Of a DNA stretch of 64,000 bases, positions 1-12,400 are shown one piece after another. The notes below the pieces were generated by a model. That model searched no databases. It saw only the letters and a list, made by a program, of their open reading frames with translations, and had not been told where the DNA came from. The stretch comes from Callaeas wilsoni. Lineage: Eukaryota; Chordata; Aves; Passeriformes; Callaeidae. The stretch lies in NCBI GenBank assembly GCA_013398955.1, contig VWPU01017455.1, forward strand, positions 62,001 through 126,000, given 5' to 3'. The position numbers and the translations under genes are program-made. The first letter of the stretch is position 1, and each line of letters begins with the position of its first letter.

Positions 1-3000
1 CTTCAGAGCAGCAACTGCCAGTGAATGGCTCGGAAGAAGTGACAAGTTGCACTTGTAATTTTTTCCTATCTACGTTTGTTTGTTTTTTAAACACCTCCCA
101 GATGGTTCTAGTTGAGGAGGATGACTTCAAAAGACAGGATTCCCGTTATTCCATACAGAAAGACTGAATTGCTAAAGGAGAGTGACACTTACTTAACTAC
201 CGATAATTGTAGGGTCCTTGCTTGAAGACATTGCATTTGTCTTGATCTTTCATTCAAGTGCAAAGCCTAATGTGTTTTGCATGAGGGAAGGAGAGCTTGT
301 TTGGAGCTGTAATTACCAACCAGAATATGTGTTACTTTGTAGTGGGAACATACTAGAAATAGTCTCTGAAGGCTTTTATTTGTTGGGAGTGATAGCACCA
401 TGAAGGAAGCTTAGCCTTGCCACTCCCATGTCAGTGTTAATTGGTGAATAATTCTAAAAGATCCCAGGATTAATGTACTGGTGATGGATATAGAGTGAAA
501 AGTGAGCTTTGTTTGTTTGCCTTTTAAATAACTTTTATCTGTTGAGTGTTTCTGTTCCTTAGTAATTGTGCCGGCTATTAAAATCTACTATAGTGAATTT
601 CTTGTTGATGTTATGGATGTACCTGCTTTGTGTGGCTAAGAAACAGAGATGTTAAAAAGCACTTAGGTGCTTAGGAGTCCGTTAGGAATATCACAGATTC
701 CTAAATACATGTCTGCATGCACTTTGTAGCCCTTAAGGCAGTGTTGTTCAAGGTGGCCTTTTTGTTTTAAAATGGTCACTCTTTCAATAACAAAACCAAT
801 TGTTTGCAGTCATCTACTGACTGAAACCTCTGATAGGTATGTTTCCAAGAGTAGATGAATAAAGATAATATGTGCATCTGTCTCTTGGAGGTTCCTGGCA
901 TCTGTCAGATAAAATCGGTTCTGGGAGCAGAGGCAGAAAGACAAGTTTCTGTGGGAGCAGCTAAAAGTCTGTTTACTCTGCATTATCGGCTGTGTTGTGT
1001 AAATACAGGTCTTGTCTTCCAGCCTGTCACGCTTATTGAATTTTAGCACATCCTTTTCAACACAGGCGCCTGTGTAAGTTCAGTCATGCTCCCTTTCAGG
1101 CATCTTCTTCAGCTAGACAGGAGTTTTTTGGGGGGCATTGAGTTAATATGAAGAAACCTCTGTTCTCTTTAATTTCATCCTTGTCTTTGACACCTAGATT
1201 TGAGACTGTCACCTATCTTGCTTCAGGGAGACTTCTTGCCCAAGGGTTTCACTCTTCACTATCGCTTTCCCTTGTCCCATGTAGCCTTGCTCTGTTTGCT
1301 TCCCACGCATCCCTAGGAGGCTGAGCACAGCCTGCTTCCCCCACACCTCACACATGCAGTTACAAGTCTTTGTGCTTGCCAGCTTGTGTTGATCTCTTTT
1401 CGTCATAGCTTGAGAACATGTTCCTGCCCCCTTTTTGCTTCCTCGTGTCTCCTGTAGCTTCAATGAACTTCTTTTTTGCCCAGTTGCTACGGTTACACTG
1501 CCTTTGATGAAATCAGCTAGGCTTTCCCTTATGACTGGAGCCAGTTCTTAGCCGTACAGGTTCTGGCAGTAGTTCTGTCCATTAGTCTTTGCATAACCAT
1601 TATGTCCGTATTTTTGAGGGTCATTGTGTGTTTGTTTCTGTTCCAGGAATACTGTTATCTATGTAACAGAAGCTCATAGTCATCTCAAAAATCCAACTCA
1701 GCCTTTCAGTATACAAATCTGGCATTTTGATATTTGCTGATTCTTATTTTGGCCATTGGTCAAAACTGGTATGTGGTGTTCCCTAACCACTTTACCCCTT
1801 TTCTTCTGAAATACTATTTTACTGTCTTCTAATACTCGTATTCTTACATACAGGAAATTTCAGAACATTGTATTTACTTCCTCATGTTTTTAATGAAGGA
1901 AGTGCAATTCTTATCTGTCAACTGACATAGTGCCCCGGACTGTGTTGAGAGGCAGCTGGTGGTATAAGGAAGGGACACCCTGCTTTTGTAAGCACATGCT
2001 AAAGTTTTATGCCTTGGCTTCTCTTTTCTCATCAAAAAGCATGAAGTTGCTGTGGAGGATGCACTGTAGGAAGAAGTATCTGGAAGCACAGGGATGTCAA
2101 AGTATGGGTGTAGCATCTGAATGCTCAGCCAGCCAGGCTGACTTCATGTGGGCTTTAGTCATTGAAGGGTCACTTGAATTGTAGCAAAGCACAGGCAGGA
2201 GGTCTGAGAGCAGTGTGCTGATCTAGGACTAGCAGCCGCTGACTGACGGGGAATTCTTTATGTCCCTATTTGTTATATATGTAGGAATTCTGATCTCAAT
2301 TTCTGTCTGATTAGTCACTGCCCAGAAGACTAGAAGAGGGTGCTGTCAAAGTGTCTCTGTTAGGTTAAATTCTCTTCAGGAATAAATGTGAAAGAGTTTG
2401 TTTCCTAAAGTCTCGAGCAAAAAGATGTACTTCTAGAAGCCCTTACATAGCATAGAACCCATAGGAAAAAGTACTAACTTTGCCCTTTTGTCAGAGGTTT
2501 TAAATCTCAAACCTATTGCGTCCTAGCTTTACAAACTTAGAGAAATGTAGATCTGTAACTGAATGTTATGACTTGCTCAGTTTGTAATACTTGTTTAGGA
2601 AAAAAGTATTTTTCATTGGATTTTATTTTTGCAAATAAAAAAAAGTTTTTGCAAAGCAATTTCTAGGCTCTTCCAAGTGAAGCAACTGTGTCCAGTTACA
2701 CTTACGGTACCTGGTTTCTGAACATCAATTTATCCTTAAAGGATGAAATATCTTGCTGAAACCTACAGTTAATTTTTGAAGGAGATAAGATTGTCATCCT
2801 TATGCATCAGGGTCTGCACACAGAAAAGTGAATAACATACAATCATCACTAATTTCAGTTTTGAGAATTGCAGCTTCTACGTTTCCATATCATCTGTTTG
2901 ATATTTCCAGTTTAATTCCAAGTTCTGTAGTAAAAGGAAGTTCCCCAATAATTCTGCCCTGTATCCTGAAATGACATGTATGTGATTATTCACAATTGTT

Positions 3001-3421
3001 TCCAGACATCACTATGATATTTTTGTTTTTCATTAAGCAAGAGCTTTCAGCTTTAGTGGTTGTTTGTTTGCCTTTAAATGTAGATGAAGCAGATCTTCAT
3101 GATATGGAGAAGTATCCTTTCCAAAATAGATGCCATCTGAGTAAAGGGCTTTACACTACCCTCAGAGAAAAGAAATAATTGTTTTAGTATTTCTCAGTTT
3201 GCACATGTGTTGCCTATGTGATTTTCTGCAAGGTAATACCTTGTTAAACAAACAAAGCAATTCAATGATTATTGTAAATCAGGCTGGTGTCAATAGAGGC
3301 AACATCCTTAAAAGCCCCAGCTGTAAGACTTTCTCCATGGAATTTGGTTTCTAATGCCAACTTTTAAATATTTTCATAACTGTGACTTGTTGCTGCAGTG
3401 ATCCTGTTCTTACTCTTTCAG
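1..3421 (+). other. MARCHF8: MARCHF8 intron (3' part), no exon seen
   Basis: This stretch precedes the first recognisable MARCHF8 exon and ends with a pyrimidine-rich acceptor, ctctttcag, at 3421. I looked for the expected N-terminal coding exon (a basic Lys/Glu-rich segment before the Asn-Glu-Lys of the next exon) and did not find it, so it should lie left of position 1. Short open frames here, including a 34-codon one starting at 121, show no family similarity I can recognise. Confidence 0.7.
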
Positions 3422-3472
3422 AATGAGAAGGCTTTGGGGCATTCTGTGAGCCGCTCTAGTAACATCTCAAAG
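3422..3472 (+). CDS. MARCHF8: MARCHF8 coding exon, N-terminal tail
   Basis: This 51-nt exon (17 codons, phase 0 at both ends) is bounded by ctctttcag and a gtatgt donor. It encodes [17 protein letters not shown], matching the human segment with only a few changes. It lies in the cytosolic N-terminal tail, before the RING-CH domain. It is too short to be found without the homology. Confidence 0.92.
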
Positions 3473-6400
3473 GTATGTTGCTCAATATAACTCAGTCTTT
3501 GATAAACTTGGGGATACTGGGATGTCTTTCATTTCAAAATTGGGCTGATACATGTGATGATGTGACCAGTAGAAAATGCTTTTTATGCCTGTCATTGATA
3601 GTCGCTCCTGAAATATTAGAACTCTGGTGTTTTGCAGACTCTCTTTACAGGTCAAATGAAATGGAAGCTACAGTAGGTTTTCTCTTTCACACTGTCAGCC
3701 TCCTTAGCTTGATAGGAGCAAGATAGATGACAGATGCCTGAGATCTTATCTTGGAGGGAAAGTGGCTCCAAAAACATCACTCAAGTATGTTGTTTTATAA
3801 GATAAAGCTGTTTAAGATATGTATAGCCATGCATCCCATAATATGTGTAGGATATGTGGTTAAATGTTATTCTATTGTTACTTCAACGCTGACTTATTTT
3901 TAAGTGCCATGAACTTGTTATCAGGACATGACTATGTAAGTATTTTGAAGTGTTTGATTTTACTGACCCTGGTCATGTAAGGCAAGCATGGTGCTCTACC
4001 CCTTCTAGTCACTCTTCAGCATAGCCAGGGGGCACATCAAAAGCATAATTGCTTTGTTATGCCATTAGGAAAAAGGTATCTTCTGTCCAAGATAATCATT
4101 GCAATACATACTCTACTTCTGCATTGCAAATAAGATTTTTTATTAGCTGTAGGCCTGACAACTTTTTGCTTACATAAGTACAATTGCTTAAAGCCTTCGT
4201 GCAAGCAAGGCTGTGCGGTTGAACAGTACTTTTCATGGGATGCATAAGCTTCAGCTCTTTGTTGCCACAGTTTAAGTGGCTGCTTGTAGTTACTTTTAAT
4301 GAAAGACTGAATCATCATGGCTGTGACAAGCTTAAGTAGCTTTTTTCTATTGTGGATATTCTGAATCTAGGGAACCGTTTATGACTATCTCCAGCAGAGG
4401 AGCAGTGTCTGCACATAATACATGATTTATATGGGCACAGACAACTTTCACTTTGGAGCCGAAAGACAGGATTACTGGGTGTCCTGAACGATGACCAGGG
4501 CAACAGCCCAGTGCACAAGGTATAGACCAAGCTGTAGGTATTGTTATCATGGATTGATAAGAGATTGTTTTGCATTTGGCATAACGTGCATTCGTATAAA
4601 GGGTTTTGAAATAAAAACTGTGTGAGTATAAATTCTCATGAGAGTTTTTCTAAAATGGGACTATGCTTGTTCGTTTTTACCCTGGTTCTTCTTAGGGATC
4701 CTTAATTGGATTTTCAGGTTTTGTTCAGCGGAGATAGTAGTTTCGCCGTTAAGTGTCATTGTACTTTTCCCAGAGTGTCTCAAATCAGCGCAAGCCTTTT
4801 GGCAGCAGCACTTTGGTACCCATATGAATCTGCAGAGTTCATTCTTAATTCATCAAGAACTGGCAGTGTGGCAGTGCAGTGGGAAGGACCTTGCACTCTG
4901 GCAAAGCTCTCCCTGGGAGTGCTGGCAAGTAAGACATCAATATTTACATTCATCTTGAAGCACTGAAATGTTCAACATGACTGCTGTGTGTTGCAAAAGC
5001 TAAAGTTCTGGAGGGGATCAAAAGTCAGCCTTGCCAGTTTAATGGGGGAGGCTTGTTGGTTGCAAAATGAGCTTCCCAGAGGAAACATACATTGATGTTC
5101 TTACTGCTCTTGTGTCACCTCTGTCTGATCCATTCTGTGCACCTTCTCCACTCTGGAGATGAGTTCGAACAAGGGCAGAAGGTGGAAGTCCCATCAGTGA
5201 AATCAGCCCCTGATTTGCCTATATGTCTGAATGCTGCCTTGTGCATTCAGGCAGTTCAGTGCTAAGCTGCAACAATGATTTTGTGATCAGCAGGTGTTTT
5301 GGCTGTTGCAAGCAATTTCAAATGACAAATCAGGAAAGATTGTACTAGTGGAATGCTGCATGGACGCTGAAGTACATGGGAAATTTTTCTTTAGTTGTGA
5401 ATTTTAATAGAAAACTGCCCCTTTTTTTTATTGCTCAGAATACCGTAGCAACCTCACCAATAAGGCAGATTGGGTACATGTAAAGGAATAAGTATGAAAG
5501 TGCTTGGCTGCCTGTATAGCCTGTTCTGAAATCCACAGAACCTGTTGATCCTACACCATTTTAAGTGGAGCTTTTTAACCAAAATGGGGTTAAATCAATT
5601 ACATGCATTTCCAGATGTGTTGAAGTGTGTGTGTGTGTGTGTGTGTGTAGAAATAATGGTCATGCTTTCTGCAATAGACTGTTTCAACCATTGTTTTTCC
5701 ACCCAACTCCAGCTTACAGCACAGCAACATAGCAAATCTGCTACAAGTTCTTGGCACTGACACTTTATTCAAAGCCTTACTGGTGCTGATATGTCATTAC
5801 AAACCCGCTGTGATTATTACTGTGTATCTTTCCACTGCTCTCAGTTGCACAGTGCAATTTGAGTGGAAAGGATTGAGTCAGAACTCAGCCTTTAGCCAAG
5901 AGAGGATGCTGTGTTACTTATTGTGACCAAGGAAAGCGATGCCCAAGGGCTAAAAGTGATCAAGGAGGGAGGCAGACAGATGGTGCTACTGAAAATTAAA
6001 TCAGCTGGTAGAGGTAGCAGGACCTCTCTGAATATAGACCCCCAGTGTCAAGGCCAGGTGGAACTGTCCCTCGGGAGAAGGGGGCAAAGAGGCAGTCCTC
6101 CAAGAGACAGATGCTAAGAGAGGCAGAAGAGATGCTAGTACATGTGGCCAAGCCAAGAAAAAGCAATCACCTGAATTCTTGGCTAGGGATGGAGGCCAGA
6201 AAGAGCAGAAAAAGGAGCAGGGAATAAGATGTAGGAGGATCTTCATATGGTGCCATTAGGCTGTGTGCAGTATGTTGCACGCTGGGGGTTGTGGCATTCC
6301 TCCAGGCCCTTCTTTGCTTTTTTGGTGTGTATAATTCAAACACTCCTTTTAAATCTGCTACACGTGAAACATTTGAATTTCTGAAATCTTTTGTGTTTGT

Positions 6401-9400
6401 TTTGAAATTTAAAAAAAAAATTAAGCAGATTTAATTGATTTAGTCATGGAACTTGAACACAGCCCATCTTCCCCAACTTGCCCCGTTCAGACACTGAAAC
6501 AGCACTGATGCTTATTGAAACGACCCAGCTGGCACAGGGGAATACAGCCCAGATCCACATCTCCCTTGTCTACCCTAAGCCAGCATTTGTTCCAAGCAGC
6601 CACTGATTGCTGCAAAGTGCCTTCATCATACAAGCCCCACAGAGAAATAATTAAGCTTTATAGAAGCTTCGTCCTCTAAATATAGAAGAAATTGACCCTA
6701 AAACACAGCTAGTCACTGGGAGCAGCTAAAAGATGGATTTTCACAGTAGCAGTAATTCATGCCCTCAATTGGTAGGTAAAGGAATTGTGCTTACAAGCAG
6801 ATGAAATGAGGTCACTTACAAACCTGGTCTCTAAACAGTTATTCTCAAATTAGTGGTATCGTTTACTTTAAAGTGTCTGATATATCCTGAAACTGATGAT
6901 GTGATGTCCGGAAATACCTTCAGGTCATCTGTGTGCTGGTCTTGTCATCTAATTGCTTTGGAGGGCTGATTCTAATGTAATGGGTAGTAGTCTTTGTATT
7001 CTTATTTTCATGGCCCTCCAAGGGATGAACTTTGAAAATGCTAATACTGGGATCACAGCAAATGAATCAAAAGTTAACTCCTTAAAAAATGTAAATGCTT
7101 TGTCTTTTCTGAAGGCCAGTATAGTTTTGTCTTTTGAGTAGAAGCACACTGTAAAGTATTAGATTGTTCTTAGACAGAATAGCAGCCAGTGCAGACCCAA
7201 AGTGGTAGCCTAAGCTTGCTATGAAATTTAAAATCCATTTAGGCTGTTCATCAGCTTGGAACAGATTTAGAAAAGCGTATGAATACACATGTCCACTGTT
7301 GCCTGAAGCTTTAATGGATTCAGTGAGCATTTGTCTGCAGAAAAGCAGTCCAGGTTTTTCAGTTGCAGAGCTTAGCTATCCTGTAGTCTATCAGATGACC
7401 AAGGCTTACTGAAAAGAACTGTTTCTCAGAGGTGTTCTGTTCAGGTACGTGAGCCTGGGGGTAGGGAAACACAAGTTGCTTAAAAACAACTTTTTAAAGC
7501 AGTTTTTCCCCAATACTGAGTTTTTGGGGAAAGGAAAAGACAAGAAAAATTGTATAGTGTGAAGATGAAAGTACACTCTTTCCCCAAGTACAAGAGCAAG
7601 TAATCTCATGCTGGGGCACAGTGCAGTCATGTTTGTAAGGAATGTGATAGTCTCCCTGTGCTGTGATAAATTCCCTCTCCTGGGGCTGGATTCTTACTTC
7701 ATATAGGTATGAGGGCACCCCATTAAGAAGGAACCTGCAGGGATTTTCTTTTCTCTTTTGTTCCCTCAGTCCATTCAAGGTATTTTGAGGAAGATTTTTA
7801 AAGACAAAAAGCCAAATATATATATTTTTTTCTCCTTCTCCCTGCAGAACCTGCTCAGTTGCTGCTGGGTTTAGTCAACATTAGTCTTGTGATGTAGTCA
7901 GGTTGTATTATTCTTGGTGAGATTTTGAAGGGATAGATAGCCCCCTTTCTCTAGTATCTTCAGCCCTGGAATCTCTAGATAAAGTTCCTGACAGAATCCT
8001 CCTTTAGATCTCTTTAGAAATAATAAGGGAAAGCTGACTTCAGCTTTGCTTCTAGTTGCTAGACATAATTTTAATTATAGTCATATACATTGTATAAAGT
8101 ATGGAAGAAAGTTCTTCCAGCAGCTGACTGCTGGTTCCTGTCAAATTGTTGCCAAAATTATATGGTGGAATTGATCATCCTGAAATTTTCAGATGCCTCT
8201 TTCCCCTATCTCCCCTACAGTTTTTTAACCACTCTTCATTTTAATAATTTATCTTATCCCTCTCTAAAGACATTTGATTTTAATATGCACTGGAAGTCAA
8301 TATGGCATGAATCTGGTAGGGAGAACTTACTGGAGAAGATCAGAAGTTGGTGATAGGTGATCCTGCCATGTTGGTATAAAAGCTTTCAGACCAGCCTGTC
8401 GGCAGGGCTGTCTGCCTGTCTCATCACCCAGTCTGTCCATCGGTGGCCTGTTCTGCCTGTCTCAGGTGTCACATTAGTACAGTTGGTCTCGCTGCACTGC
8501 TGCCTGGGCATGCTGGCACTGCTGGAGGCCTCCTTTGGCGCTTGTGCAGTGACACAACCACGTCTGCTCCACAGATGAACTTCAGGAACTGGACAACAGC
8601 AGTGCACTTTAGCAAGAGCCATCAAGCCAACATGTACATGGAATACAGTACTTGCTGAAGGTACTCAAGAGAGCATAAAATAAAGGCAAGCCCGTAATCA
8701 AAATGCCAACTTGAAATTTGGGTTGTGGAGTGTTTCGCTCCTTGTTCTGTTGCTAAATTTGTATTTGCTTGAAGCTCCTTGTTCTGAAGTTCCTCCTGAT
8801 AAAAGACTTTAAATTGAGCTTTTTTCCTCTAACACTTTGTCTGCCCAAAGGAGAGGTGTGCTCTGTTATTAAATGTGCATAGTTCTTAGTATGTTAGTTC
8901 CAGATCCTTAGCTGAGACTTCTAGATGTTTATGTAGCACAAGTGGTAGGGTCACAGTATTGTTCCTATTCACATGGGGCACCTAGAAATGACGGGGTTCG
9001 CAGGTGTGGGGAAAAAAATCTTTCTTTGCTTCCTTTAGACTTACAATCAGTTGAAGAATTCTACTGGAGTTGTTTCTAATTTTTTACCTTCAATGAATAA
9101 TTTAATAAAGTTTTTAGACTGTGACAGGCCCTGTTCTTTAAAATTAGATGTAATTGGTAGTACTGAAGTGCAGCCCAGAGTGGGACAACAGCAACTGTAC
9201 CCAGAAGTATCAGATAAGCAGGTTATCTTGAAATATACCCAAGCCATTGGCATGTTCACTATGGCTCACTTCTAAGATGCCTCTATTTTCTTAGGCAGGG
9301 TGGGGTTTTTTGGTTTTTGTTGTGCAGCATGTAATCACAAATATGTAATCGGAAAAGGCTGAGTTCTCTCACCAACAGATAATACTGTTCATGTGGAGGC

Positions 9401-12400
9401 AGAATGAGAACATATATGTGTATATATGCATGAACACCTGCACATATGCATATTTAAAGAGTATATGTTCCTGCTGACAACCCTTCAGAGAACTGTAGGC
9501 TCCCAGGAATTGTTACCTTCAGAACTGCTGTGATTGTCTGAACACCAGTGCAGAAGGCCACGCTGTGACCTCAGGGAATTGCATTAGATGGGAATGTCAA
9601 TATGCACAATTAACTAACTATTGACCTCTAGTACTGAGCTATTTTAGGCAACCAGTTGGGCTGTACAGAGTAACTCACAAGCACATGGCTCCAAGGCTTA
9701 TCACTGGAGGTGATATTCCTCCATGCAAAGGCCATGACAGTCCACAGAGTTTCAGCAAGTGATTATGGGGTTAGAAGGGTCAAATTCAGGCTGTCAAGGC
9801 TTAAGCTACATGTCACATGTGAGCGTGGCAGAAACCTCCTATGAGGAGTGCTCTAAAACCTGCTGCTGCTGTTGCCATCATAAATAGCTTGTTTGGCCAA
9901 AGCAGCCTGGGAGGCTGCTGCTGGGGCAGTAAGGGTGGTGTGCGCCAGAAGCTACAGAGTGGAGAAGGCTTTGACTGCTTATTTTCCCAGCTTCTTCAGA
10001 GCTGAGCCCTGTGTGGGAGCAGCATCAGAGCTCCAAGATAGCTGGATCTGCCTGTTTCATTCACCCATCACCGCCTCTTCTTTGCCCTGTTCTGTCCCGA
10101 GGCTGCCTGCATTTCTTCTTTTCTGTGACCCCTGTCTGCCTGAAAGCTGCTGAGTCTGAGTCAGTAAGACCCAGGTGAGCTGGGAGGACTGGCCAGCAGC
10201 AGCCATGTGTAACCCTGCTCCTAGATCTGCCTGTATTTCTTCTTTTCTGTGACCCCTGTCTGCCTGAAAGCTGCTGAGTCTGAGTCAGTAAGACCCAGGT
10301 GAGCTGGGAGGACTGGCCAGCAGCAGCCATGTGTAACCCTGCTCCTAGATCTGGCAGAACTTGGTACTTGGGCTTTTGGCAGCAGCCTGCATTTTACTGT
10401 GCTCTTGTCAGGGAGTTGTGCTTCACTGCTAGAGACTCATTGCTGTCCCTGACTGATGTTCCTAGGGAAGTGACTGGCATTAAAGCAATGGTTTGTTTTA
10501 CCTCACCTCACTACCCTACTCTGAGTTGCAGTGCAGCTCTGTAAATAGTTTCATGAGCAAAAGGCATGGGATGAAAGGAGGACAGGCTGAGTGACTGGAG
10601 GCTCATTGAACCGTGGCTTTTGGTGGTAGCCACACCTTGCATTAGCTTGAACCAAGGGTGGGGCATAACTTCCTCCAGTGATTTGTTATTCCTTTTTGTG
10701 GTGCCTATCCAAGTGTGTTAATTTCTGTTCATATTTTGGTTGCACTTCCATTATGTATGAAAATGGAGAAGAGTACCTTTTGTTCTGAAGCCGAAAGATT
10801 GGGGGGAAAGGAAATGTGCCTCAGATGCTGAGTTTCTGCAAGCCACCCTGAACAGTACTGGCATCTGGAAACAGAATACTAAGCTTGAAATGCAAATGAA
10901 ATTCCACAATTTCTTTTTTGTTCCAGCCTTTTGATTTCTCAAGTGGCAAGGCTTTAACACTCTTGGTACCAGATAATTGGATCAAGAAACCAGTAATATG
11001 GTTTTAGAAGGGAAATTTTGGATCATTGATTCTAGTCATCTGCTATTAGACTGTCACATCATATATTCCGCTGTCCTTTTTTAGAAAAGTTCATTGCTAA
11101 ACCAAAGCAGCTGAGAGATTGGGTTCATTCTTAGCAGGTTACCTTATGTGATTTGCTCATAACATAAAACCTGAGACTGATTTATTAATTGATTTGTGAC
11201 TTCACTTCCAACAGTATATAGCTCTGTCTCCATGGCAGAATGCAACATGCTATTTTATTGGTTTAACATTTTGTTTTTAGAAGATTGCTCAATATCTTTT
11301 AAACTAATTCATTATTTAAGTTTCATTAATTTTCATTTGCAGAGTGAAACAGTTTATCAGCAGATTAGTGTCATATCTTTCATTAAATTGTCAGACTTTG
11401 AGTTTAAAAAAAAAGTTACTGCACTAATCCTTTTGAAAAGATAGGATGTGAAGTCAGGTGTACCTGCTTTTAGGAGAGGTTAAGCATCAAAGAGAGAACA
11501 AATTTCCAACAAATACCTGAATTCACATCACTGCATGATCAGAATCCTGTATCATTAGCATGTGCAAGTGGTGTAAAATGTAAAGAACTGTAGTTTCCAG
11601 GATAAAGTAACTGATCTTTGTCTTTAATTTGTTTTGTCACAGTCATGACATAGTTCAATTTGCTTTCTGGCCCAAGGTTATTTTGCTGGTTTTTATTCTG
11701 TTCATATACCCAGCTGGGTAAGATGGGAAATAAGTTACAGTGTCTTACTAAGGGTTAAGAGGTGTGTGGCTAAGTCTTGGCTGAGTCTTGCCTTTGAGTC
11801 CTGCAGACCCAGCTGTAAATGGATACCTGTTTTTTCAGTCTCTGTGCACCTGAAGCATCCCAATGTGAGGGCAGATACACTGCTGTCTATAGTTCCGTTG
11901 ACTAGAGAAATAAAACCTTAAAAGATGAGTTCTGTGACAAGGAAGGCGATTGTTTTGTCTGTATTTATAAAGTAGCATGTGTATGTATCTTCTCTCACAA
12001 AGAAATAAGAGTATAGTGTGTGACAAGGAACCTTGGTTTTACTATGACAGTATAAAAGCCTGTGGCAGCCTTGTTTAAATATACAATAGGGGCTTTTAAT
12101 AAATTAGTATAGAATTGAGGAGTCCCAAGACAGATATAGTGTGTGGTGCAGCATGGTCAAAGCAGTGATGACTGAGCAGCTCTGGTGTCTGCAGCTGAAG
12201 CACAGGGCTGGGCACAGCGTGCTTCTGTGGCAGCACCTTTTGTCACCTGAGATCTCCCTGGTCTGGCTGGCTGCAGTTGCCTGACCCAGGTCTCTGCTGG
12301 CAGTGCTGGTTTCGGTGCAGCCCAGGATGGAGATGACGCTTCTGTTGTTCTGCTGATTGCATTGTTCCTTCCTGGGTTTCAGGCTTTGCTATGCAGATCA

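Noticed and set aside
121..225. 34-codon frame starting ATG at 121, possible MARCHF8 first exon
   Set aside because: The encoded residues do not resemble the known N-terminus, no good splice donor follows in the right phase, and another frame over the same bases is equally open.
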